Part shown: in pieces, positions 1 to 5,555 of the stretch
How positions within the stretch are numbered: position 1 is the first letter of the stretch
Layout of the letters: each line of letters starts with the position of its first letter
Assembly: GCA_030039095.1 (NCBI GenBank)
Contig: JASHQP010000483.1
Span: 1-7,386 of the forward strand
DNA: 7,386 bases
From: Streptosporangiaceae bacterium
Lineage (GTDB): Bacteria > Actinomycetota > Actinomycetes > Streptosporangiales > Streptosporangiaceae
Reading direction: 5' to 3'
The notes under the pieces: model-generated
The model's input: only the letters and a program-made list of their open reading frames with translations
The model's database searches: none
What the model was told of the DNA's origin: nothing
Position numbers and translations under genes: made by a program

Positions 1-1
1 C

Positions 2-500
2 GCGGGTTCGGGTTCAAGTCCCTGGCGGCGCACCCGTGAGGTCTTCATCCTGGCCAACATCATCTGCGGCCGTACCTGTACCCCGGACCGGATCGCCACG
101 ATCAAGGCGCTGCTCGGCATCAACCGCCCGTTCTTCGCCCAGTTCTGGGACTTCGTCCAGGGTATCGTCGCCGACCGGACCTACGGGACCGGCACCAGCG
201 CCATCCCGTGCCCGGCGCTCTGCCTTGGCTACTCGTTCCAGCAGAACGAAGGCGTCTGGCAGCTCATCGCCGGCCGACTCCCCGTCACGATCACCCTCGC
301 CGTCGGCGCAGCTGTGCTCTGGCTGCTGGTCAGCATCGTCGCCGGCCTGGTCAGCGGGCTGAAGGAGGGTACCTGGTGGGATCACGGCACGGCGCTGATC
401 ACGCTCGGCGCCTCCGCCGTCCCCAACTTCGTGCTGGCGCTCGCGCTGCAGTACCTGTTCGTCGTGGTCTGGCATGTGCTGCCATTTCCCCAGGTGACCT
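2..500 (+). pseudogene. ABC transporter permease (DppB/OppB type), 5'-partial and truncated
   Basis: The plus-strand frame entered at base 2 reads a fragment of a binding-protein-dependent permease of the peptide/nickel (DppB) family, which forms the membrane channel of an uptake system. It shows the extracytoplasmic stretch after TM1 (CGRTCTPDRIATIKALLGI, then RPFFAQFWDF), the run RLPVTITLAVG leading into a membrane segment at about 290-361, and a second membrane segment at about 392-472 ending VVVWHVLPFPQ. The start and TM1 would lie left of the window. The downstream half of the family (TM4-6 and the cytoplasmic EAA loop that contacts the ATPase) is absent: somewhere between about 485 and 518 the sequence passes into an unrelated neprosin-like fragment. 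A channel could not form, so this is most likely a pseudogene. No other transporter subunit is visible. The family call is firm; the exact right boundary is not. Confidence 0.7.
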
Positions 501-517
501 GCTTCCTGCCGAACCCG

Positions 518-843
518 TGGACGTGGTTCGAGGCGTACCTGACGGCCTGCCCATCGGCTACTTCCCCGGTTCGCTGTGGGACGGCGGCTATCCGTCTGCG
601 GGGTGGCTCGAGGCGTTCGGTGAAGTGGAAGGGCACAACGGCGCCTGCCTGCACGCAGATGGGCGACGGCCTTTATGGTCAGAGCCCCCTGTCGTCATGG
701 ATGGCGGCCTACCAGCTCCGCGGGGCGGACACCGCACCAGATCTGTCCGGCCCGTACGAGACCAGCCCCAGCTACTACAACTACGGCTTCGCGACGACGG
801 ACTCCTTCCACCTCGGTGGCCCGGGTGACTGCACCTCGTCCTG
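518..843 (+). pseudogene. Neprosin-like (DUF239) C-terminal fragment with two frame changes
   Basis: This stretch reads as the C-terminal end of a neprosin/DUF239 domain, a family of secreted proteins that includes the plant glutamic peptidase neprosin. Family-like signatures occur in order: WFEAY (527-538 with preceding WT), then DGLPIGYFPGSLW from 541, WLEAFGEV to 627, CTQMGDGLYG from 650, and a terminal FHLGGPGDC before the TGA at 841-843. To read all of them the frame must skip two bases at 539-540 and one at about 628, returning to the original frame. Codon-position composition supports this: between 541 and 627 the shifted frame has the GC pattern of real coding sequence, and the original frame does not. 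The N-terminal part, signal peptide included, is missing and replaced by the permease fragment. The family call rests on remembered motifs, not on a search. Confidence 0.6.
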
Positions 844-898
844 AAACGCTCGAGCCGGGCAACCGCCGGTCCGGCATCCAGGGAAGTACCCTTGACCG

Positions 899-1618
899 GT
901 GTTCTCGCCCGAAGGCCCGTCAGTGGCCGAACTGGCGAAGCAGGCGCTGTCCTCGGTGGAAGGCGGCTACGACCTGCTTGCCCCGAAGTTCGACCACACG
1001 CCGTTCCGCACCGCCGAAGGCATTCTCGACGCGACCGCCGCAGCGTTGCGCCCGCTCGGCCCGTTCGGCCGGGCACTGGACGTGTGCTGCGGCACCGGCG
1101 CGGGCGCGGGCGTCCTGGAATCTGTGTGCCACGGACCGGTCATCGGCGTCGACTTCAGCAACGGGATGCTCGCGCAGGCGCGCCGCGCTCGCCCGGACGC
1201 CACGTGGGTACGGGCGGATGCCCGGGCCTTGCCCTTCGCCGCGGCGTTCGACCTGGCGGTCAGTTTCGGGGCACTGGGGCACTTCCTGCCCGCGGAGCGC
1301 CCGGCACTGTTCGCCGGCGTGTACCGCGCGCTGCGGCCGGGCGGGGTTTTCGCCCTCCCGATCGGCGCGCCGCCGCCCGTCGGCTCACGCTGGTATCTGG
1401 CGCTGCTCGGGTACGACCTGGCCATGCGGGCCCGCAACGCCGTGTGGCGTCCCCCGTTCGTCATGTACTACCGCACCTGCCCGCTGCACGCGGTTCGCGA
1501 CGACCTGACGGCAGCCGGATTCTCCGTGACGACCGTCCCCCTGGCGGAACTGGGCCGGCGCGAGGATGGCAGCCCGCGGTTCCGGCTCGTCCTCGCGCGC
1601 AGGCGCAGCAAGACCTGA
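899..1618 (+). CDS. Class I SAM-dependent methyltransferase
   Basis: This is a complete 239-residue cytoplasmic methyltransferase with a Rossmann-like SAM fold of the Methyltransf_11/25 type. Motif I, which binds the methionine part of SAM, is ALDVCCGTGAGAG at residues 59-71. The acidic residue ending strand 2 that binds the ribose is D85 in VIGVDFS, motif II is ADARALPF at 106-113, and the post-motif ALRPGGVFAL is at 144-153. The C-terminal third (RWYLALLGYDLAMRARNAVW and following) is where the substrate cap would lie and shows no family-specific signature, so the acceptor is unknown. The GTG at 899 has only a distant AGGGA upstream. An in-frame GTG at 923 sits 7 bp after GAAGG and may be the true start, giving 231 residues. 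It lies 55 bp after the permease/neprosin remnant and converges on the minus-strand gene, with 15 bp between the two stops. Confidence 0.88.
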   Translation: MFSPEGPSVAELAKQALSSVEGGYDLLAPKFDHTPFRTAEGILDATAAALRPLGPFGRALDVCCGTGAGAGVLESVCHGPVIGVDFSNGMLAQARRARPDATWVRADARALPFAAAFDLAVSFGALGHFLPAERPALFAGVYRALRPGGVFALPIGAPPPVGSRWYLALLGYDLAMRARNAVWRPPFVMYYRTCPLHAVRDDLTAAGFSVTTVPLAELGRREDGSPRFRLVLARRRSKT

Positions 1619-1633
1619 CGCCGCCGGCGACCC

Positions 1634-2092
1634 CTACCGGGACGGGAGGTCCAGGCCGGCCGTCTTCGCACTGGCCTCGGTCAGCGCCGCCGCCATCATG
1701 TCCGCGGCGCGCCCGGCCGCGGCGAGCGCCTCGGAAACCTCGAGCAGCAGGCCGTCAGCGCTGCCGCCCGTGCCGCTCACTATCCGGCCGTCCTCGCACT
1801 GGGCGACCAGGAACCGGGCGAGCTGCTCGCACAGCTGCGGCAACTCGTGCCCCATCAGCGCCAGCCGGCCCACGACCTCGCAGGCCTCGCCCGGACCGGT
1901 CAGCTCCCCGGCATCCCCCGTCAGGTGGTTGAGCGCCCGGGCAGCCTCGACCGCCGACGCGGCGAGCTCCCGGACGGTCATCGTGGCGGCCAGCTCGTTC
2001 ACGTAACCGGGTGCGGCATCCACCTGGGACCGGGCGAGCGCGGCGGCCTCGGTGTCATCCCCGGAGCCGTAAGGCTGAACTTTCCTGGGCAT
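1634..2092 (-). CDS. Hypothetical alanine-rich helical protein, 152 aa
   Basis: I do not recognise this protein. The reading is real: third positions are almost all G or C on the minus strand, it starts with ATG, and a GGAGA sits 3 bp upstream (2096-2100 on the plus strand). After a polar N-terminus (MPRKVQPYGSGDD) it is predicted by eye to be mostly amphipathic helix, with segments MTVRELAASAVEAARALNHL, LPQLCEQLARFLVAQCEDG and LLLEVSEALAAAGRAADMM. There is no signal peptide, membrane segment, DNA-binding helix-turn-helix or catalytic motif that I can see. Two cysteines in the middle and a glycine/serine loop (VSGTGGSADG) separate the helices. A helical-bundle accessory or scaffold role would fit but is only a guess. 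It is divergent from the decarboxylase operon and shares a 414 bp intergenic region with it. Confidence 0.75.
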   Translation of the reverse strand: MPRKVQPYGSGDDTEAAALARSQVDAAPGYVNELAATMTVRELAASAVEAARALNHLTGDAGELTGPGEACEVVGRLALMGHELPQLCEQLARFLVAQCEDGRIVSGTGGSADGLLLEVSEALAAAGRAADMMAAALTEASAKTAGLDLPSR

Positions 2093-2313
2093 CTTTCTCC
2101 ACGGTCATCGAGGGCAGAGGGCGCGGGCCTGCCACGGCGGGCGAGCGAACCCGTCCATCGGCGCGTCGGCCGCTGCCGTGCCGGGTCCTGGTCATGCCAC
2201 CCTACGATCTCCGGGTTCCCTCCTCGAACGGGATAGCCGCCCGGTGGCCCGCCACCACGGCACCCGGCTTCGGGGTCGTCGCGGCCGAGCTGATGCCCCG
2301 CTGCCGCCGATGA

Positions 2314-2357
2314 CCATTGCGCAGGCCATATCGCCACGCCGGAAGGCCTGCCAATGG
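2314..2357. repeat. Inverted repeat, 13 bp arms with one bulge
   Basis: The left arm CCATTGcGCAGGCC (2314-2327) is complementary to the right arm GGCCTGCCAATGG (2345-2357) over 13 pairs, with a single unpaired C at 2320 and a 17-base loop. It lies 150 bp upstream of the decarboxylase start, in the less GC-rich half of the intergenic region. In RNA it would form a strong stem. The right arm also starts a second, smaller inverted repeat, AATGG-GG-CCATT (2353-2364), which would compete for the same bases. It could be a leader hairpin, an operator or a transcription-stop structure without a U-tract. The base pairing is seen directly; the function is not known. Confidence 0.6.
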
Positions 2358-2369
2358 GGCCATTCATTA

Positions 2370-2424
2370 GCCGTTCATTACTGGCATTTTCTATAGCCGT
2401 TAGCGGCTCGTGCCGTTTACTGGC
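2370..2424 (+). repeat. Three GCCGTT elements, two followed by ACTGGC, with a palindrome
   Basis: GCCGTT occurs at 2370, 2396 and 2412. The first and third copies are each followed closely by ACTGGC (ending at 2385 and 2424), and the first two share the longer TAGCCGTT. The middle copy is part of a perfect palindrome AGCCG-TTAG-CGGCT (2395-2408). A cluster like this 80-140 bp upstream of a start codon resembles a multi-site operator for a regulator, but it matches no binding-site consensus that I can name. Confidence 0.4.
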
Positions 2425-2456
2425 CGCGGGGTGCGGGAATGGCCGCTTCCACACGG

Positions 2457-2480
2457 ATACAGTGCTCTGAGGAACTGTAT
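2457..2480. promoter_or_regulatory. Palindrome ATACAGT-N10-ACTGTAT upstream of the decarboxylase
   Basis: Perfect 7 bp arms separated by 10 bases end 10 bp before the ribosome site. A 24 bp palindrome of this size and placement is typical of an operator for a dimeric repressor, and the left arm contains a -10-like TACAGT that binding would cover. As RNA it could also fold. An alternative pairing of GGAACT (2471-2476) with AGTTCC (2496-2501) would hide the end of the ribosome site and excludes the first pairing. The symmetry is seen; the regulatory role is inferred. Confidence 0.45.
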
Positions 2481-2490
2481 TCCTGGACCG

Positions 2491-2497
2491 AAGGGAG
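2491..2497 (+). promoter_or_regulatory. Ribosome binding site of the decarboxylase (AAGGGAG)
   Basis: AAGGGAG sits 9 bases before the ATG at 2507. It decides this start over the in-frame ATG at 2576 (MDDMTFRDLG), where the conserved part of the family begins but no purine-rich site precedes it. Confidence 0.7.
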
Positions 2498-2506
2498 TTC
2501 CCATCC

Positions 2507-4096
2507 ATGGGATCGCCTACCCCTCCTGGCGCCCGTAGCCCCGGGGGTTACGCCACAGTTCCCTCGCCGCTGGCAATGGACGACATGACCTTCCGCGACC
2601 TGGGCCATCGGCTCGTGGACACGCTGGCCGTCTACCTGGACAAGCTTCCGCAAGAGCCGGTTTACCAGCCCTTGCCCATGGAAGTGCGGCGAGAGCTAGA
2701 GAAAATGGAAATCCCCGCCGATGGATCGGCGGCCGAAGATGTCATCGAGGACTTTCTCCGGCTCGTGCTGCCGTACGGGCGAGGCCAGAATCATCCGTGT
2801 TTCGCCGCGTTCGTTGATCCCGCAGCGTCCCGGCTGAGCATGCTGGCGGCATTTGCCTCTGCGGCGACCAATACGAGTGGTTCCGGCGGTAATTACGCGG
2901 CCATCTACGTTGAGCAGGCTGCCATTCGCTGGCTGATGGAGCTCATCGGTTTCCCGACCGACGGAAGCGACGGCGTCCTCCTCGGCGGCGGATCCGACGC
3001 GAACCGGCACTGCCTGGAGGTCGCGCGGTACTGGGGCGCCAAGGTCAACGGCTGGGACGTCAGGGAAGAGGGCCTGCACGGCCACCCGAGGCTGACCATG
3101 TACATGTCGGCCGAGGGCCATTCCTGCCTGGACAAGGCCGCGTTCACGCTCGGGCTCGGCGCTCCCCGCAAGGTGGGGACCGACGCGGGCTTCCGCATGG
3201 ACGTCGCGGACCTGCGGGAGGCGGTCGCTGCCGACCGGCGGGCCGGCCACCGGCCGTTCCTGGTCGCGGCGAACGCCGGGAGCGTGACGACCGGAGCGAT
3301 CGACCCGCTCGCCGAGCTCGCGGATTTCTGCCGCGACGAGGAACTATGGCTGCACGTGGATGGCGCGTTCGGCGGCTTCGGGGTCCTCGATCCGCGCCTC
3401 GCCCCGCTGTACCAGGGCCTGGAGCGCGCCGACTCGGTCGCCCTCGACCCGCACAAGTGGCTGGCCGTGGCCATCGGCTGCAGCTGCGCGATGGTGCGCC
3501 AGGGCTCGCTGCTGCAGGACACGTACAAGCTCATCCCGTCCTATCTCAGGCTGCCGCCGGGGCGGGGGTTCGCCGGTGACGTCTGGTACTCGCATCGCAG
3601 CGCCGAGCAGACCAGGGATTCGGGGCGCGCGCTGAAGACGCTCTGGAACATCCAGCAGGCCGGGAAGGCCGGGCTGGTGGATCACGTCCGGCGGCACGTC
3701 GACCTGGCGCGCCACCTGGAACGCCTGGTCGAGGCCGACCCGGAGCTGGAGCTGATGGCGGCCGGCCCGCTGGCCGCGGTGTGCTTCCGCTACGCGCCGG
3801 AAGGCATGCGCGGCGACGAGACGGCCCTGGACCTGCTGAACCAGGCGGTCATGGAAGACGTCCAGGTCGGCGGGCAGGCGTTCCTGGCCGGGGTCAACAT
3901 CCGCGGCCGCTTCGCGCTGCGCTCGTGTGCGCTGCACTACGCGCTCGACGAGGGGCACGTGCAGGCGATCGTGGACGCCGTCCGGGATGCCGGCCACCAC
4001 CGCGCCCGCTCGGACGCGCGCTGGGCCGAGGGCGAGACCACGGCCCCGATGCCGCGCTGCGACTCGCTGGAGGAGGACGCGACGTGCGCACCGTAA
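2507..4096 (+). CDS. PLP-dependent group II amino-acid decarboxylase
   Basis: This 529-residue fold-type I PLP enzyme belongs to the group II decarboxylases (aromatic-amino-acid, glutamate, histidine and diaminobutyrate decarboxylases). These remove the alpha-carboxylate of an amino acid to give an amine. Signatures in order are GVLLGGGSDAN at 156-166 (phosphate-binding loop), H205 in the SAEGHSCLDKA run (the histidine stacking on the cofactor), NAGSVTTGAIDPL at 256-268, HVDGAFGGF at 283-291 with D285 for the pyridine nitrogen, and DPHKW at 314-318 with K317 as the Schiff-base lysine. PSYLRL at 344-349 supplies a tyrosine where the mobile catalytic loop of decarboxylases has one. The first 24 residues and the last 30 or so, an acidic tail with RWAEGETT, extend beyond the usual core. 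The substrate cannot be read from the sequence. It opens the operon and overlaps murT by 13 bp. The 5' third has clearly more A/T in third positions than the rest. Confidence 0.9.
   Translation: MGSPTPPGARSPGGYATVPSPLAMDDMTFRDLGHRLVDTLAVYLDKLPQEPVYQPLPMEVRRELEKMEIPADGSAAEDVIEDFLRLVLPYGRGQNHPCFAAFVDPAASRLSMLAAFASAATNTSGSGGNYAAIYVEQAAIRWLMELIGFPTDGSDGVLLGGGSDANRHCLEVARYWGAKVNGWDVREEGLHGHPRLTMYMSAEGHSCLDKAAFTLGLGAPRKVGTDAGFRMDVADLREAVAADRRAGHRPFLVAANAGSVTTGAIDPLAELADFCRDEELWLHVDGAFGGFGVLDPRLAPLYQGLERADSVALDPHKWLAVAIGCSCAMVRQGSLLQDTYKLIPSYLRLPPGRGFAGDVWYSHRSAEQTRDSGRALKTLWNIQQAGKAGLVDHVRRHVDLARHLERLVEADPELELMAAGPLAAVCFRYAPEGMRGDETALDLLNQAVMEDVQVGGQAFLAGVNIRGRFALRSCALHYALDEGHVQAIVDAVRDAGHHRARSDARWAEGETTAPMPRCDSLEEDATCAP
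4069..4076 (+). promoter_or_regulatory. Ribosome binding site of murT (GGAGGAGG)
   Basis: A near-perfect Shine-Dalgarno sequence lies inside the decarboxylase C-terminus, 7 bases before the GTG at 4084. It fixes the murT start there, even though the same frame is open far upstream. Confidence 0.75.
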
Positions 4097-5550
4097 CCAG
4101 CCGTCCTCCGGCCAGGCACGCGGCGGCCAAGGTATCCGTCCCGCCCTCGGCGCAGGCGCGCTTCACGCTCGCGCTGGCGGGGGGCAAGGCAGCGGGGACC
4201 GCGTCGCGGGTGCTGCGGACCGGCGGGGGCACCAGCTTCCCCGGCATGGTCGCCCGCCGGATCGATCCGCGCATCCTGCAGAAGACCGCGGCCGTGAACA
4301 ACGCCAGCACCGTGGTCGTCACCGGGAGCAACGGCAAGACGACGACCTGCCGGATGCTCGCCGCGCTGGCCCGGGCCGGTGGCCTGTCGGTCACCCAGAA
4401 CCGGTCGGGTTCCAACCTGCTGCAGGGAGTGATCTCGGCCGCCGTGCGGGGGACCGACCTCCGCGGCCGGATGGGCGCGCAGATGTTCCTGCTGGAAGTC
4501 GACGAGGCAACGGTCCGCCTGGTGGCACCGGAGGTGCTGCCGGACGCGCTGCTGATCACGAACATCTTCCGCGACCAGCTGGATCGCTTCGGCGAGCTGT
4601 ACACGATGGCGAAGGGGCTCGAAGGTGTGATCGAGGCGCTGCCCGAGTCCGCCACCGTGGCGCTCAACGCCGACGATCCCCTGGTCGCCAGCCTCGCGCC
4701 GGATGCGCGCGCCCGCCGGCTGTACTACGGCATCGCCGACGACGGCTCCGGCACCCGGGAGCCGGAGCACTCCGCGGACACGATCCGCTGCGTGCGCTGC
4801 CAGCACATGCTGAGCTACCGCGCCGTGCACTTGTCTCACCTGGGCGACTACGAGTGCCCGGAGTGCGGCAACGCCCGCCCGGGCCTGGACGTCGCGGTGA
4901 CCGCGATCCGGCCCTCGAAGGAGACAGGCACGGAGATTACCGTCGAGACTCCGGCGGGGGTCTTTGCGCTCCAGGTGCCGTTGTCCGGGATGCACAACGT
5001 CTACAACGCTGCGGCCGCGCTGGCCGGCGCGATGGCGCTGTCGCCGTCACGGCCGCTGGACCCTGCCGAGGCGCGGCACGCGATCGCCGACCTGCGCCCG
5101 GCGTTCGGCCGGCTGGAGGAGATTCAGGCGGGCGACCGGCAGATCGTGCTGTCCTTCGTCAAGAACCCGACGTCCTACAACGCCACGCTGCGCGAGGTGC
5201 TTCAGCGGCCCGGGCCGAAACACGTCCTGGCCGCGCACAGCAACACCGTGGTGGACGGCGAGGACTTCGCCTGGCTCTGGGACACCGAGCTCGAGCGGCT
5301 CGTGCCGCAGCTGGCGAGCCTCACCGTCAGCGGGACCAGGGCCGAGGAGGTCGCGCTGCGGTTCAAGTACGCCGGCGCGAGCCCCGACATCACCACCATC
5401 CTGCCCGGCCGCTCGGCCGCCCTCTCGAGGGCCCTGAACGCGACGCCGCCGGGCGGGTCCCTGTACATCTTCGCTGGCTACACCCCCATGCGCGAGCTGC
5501 GCAGCGTCATGCAGCGACGCGGCTGGGTGCGGCCGACCTGGGAGGAATAA
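4084..5550 (+). CDS. murT: MurT-like Mur ligase (lipid II amidation subunit or paralogue)
   Basis: This 488-residue protein is a member of the MurT family (Mur ligase middle domain plus DUF1727). With GatD, MurT uses ATP to activate the alpha-carboxyl of D-isoglutamate in lipid II and adds ammonia to give D-isoglutamine. The ATP loop TGSNGKTTT is at 80-88, FLLEVDEA at 135-142 and ITNIFRDQLDRFGE at 158-171. A four-cysteine zinc ribbon typical of MurT is inserted in the middle domain (C236, C239, C258, C261). The DUF1727 part shows KNPTSYN at 360-366, DGEDFAWLWD at 391-400, SGTRAEEVALRFKYAG at 416-431 and a terminal helix with MRELRSVMQRRG. In known complexes MurT lends an aspartate to the GatD active site; D391 or D394 is the likely equivalent. 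It is longer than usual (about 410-450) because of a basic, proline-containing N-terminus of some 20 residues. It may be the housekeeping enzyme or a dedicated paralogue; the neighbours favour the latter. Confidence 0.88.
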   Translation: MRTVTSRPPARHAAAKVSVPPSAQARFTLALAGGKAAGTASRVLRTGGGTSFPGMVARRIDPRILQKTAAVNNASTVVVTGSNGKTTTCRMLAALARAGGLSVTQNRSGSNLLQGVISAAVRGTDLRGRMGAQMFLLEVDEATVRLVAPEVLPDALLITNIFRDQLDRFGELYTMAKGLEGVIEALPESATVALNADDPLVASLAPDARARRLYYGIADDGSGTREPEHSADTIRCVRCQHMLSYRAVHLSHLGDYECPECGNARPGLDVAVTAIRPSKETGTEITVETPAGVFALQVPLSGMHNVYNAAAALAGAMALSPSRPLDPAEARHAIADLRPAFGRLEEIQAGDRQIVLSFVKNPTSYNATLREVLQRPGPKHVLAAHSNTVVDGEDFAWLWDTELERLVPQLASLTVSGTRAEEVALRFKYAGASPDITTILPGRSAALSRALNATPPGGSLYIFAGYTPMRELRSVMQRRGWVRPTWEE

Positions 5551-5555
5551 CCGAC

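Larger units (their letters stand above)
2093..2506. other. Divergent intergenic region, 414 bp, regulatory
   Basis: No credible gene lies here: open frames on both strands lack family signatures and a ribosome site. The left half (2093-2300) is as GC-rich as the flanking genes and holds nothing I can name. The right half (about 2310-2490) is less GC-rich and carries the inverted repeats and short repeats listed separately. Promoters for both the minus-strand gene and the decarboxylase operon should be here. Two weak -10-like hexamers are TATAGC (2392-2397) and TACAGT (2458-2463); neither has a convincing TTGACA-like -35, so no promoter is called. No T-run follows any hairpin, so I do not see an intrinsic terminator. 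Confidence 0.6.

Noticed and set aside
8..34. tRNA 3'-end-like sequence (GGTTCAAGTCC followed by GCGCACC)
   Set aside because: The T-loop TTCAAGT and a GCGGCGC-A-CC end look tempting, but the flanking T-stem has only three Watson-Crick pairs, one wobble and one mismatch (C9 with T23), there is no CCA, and the rest of the tRNA is outside the window, so it cannot be supported.
1616..1640. Terminator between the convergent methyltransferase and minus-strand gene
   Set aside because: Only 15 bp separate the stops and I see no stable stem or T-run.
892..1932. Long plus-strand open frame overlapping the methyltransferase and the minus-strand gene
   Set aside because: It is arginine/proline/glycine-rich with no family motif, while the methyltransferase frame carries all SAM motifs; a typical shadow of high-GC DNA.
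2262..2275. Small hairpin ACCCG-GCTT-CGGG
   Set aside because: Short arms, no T-run and a size expected by chance in GC-rich DNA.
3781..4083. Upstream extension of the murT frame beyond 4084
   Set aside because: The decarboxylase frame is the coding one there, and GGAGGAGG positioned 7 bases before GTG 4084 fixes the start.
3927..5555. Possible upstream extension of the gatD frame through murT
   Set aside because: The frame is open but reads low-complexity arginine-rich sequence; the MurT motifs occupy another frame, and GGAGGA with ATG 5556 gives the normal GatD N-terminus.
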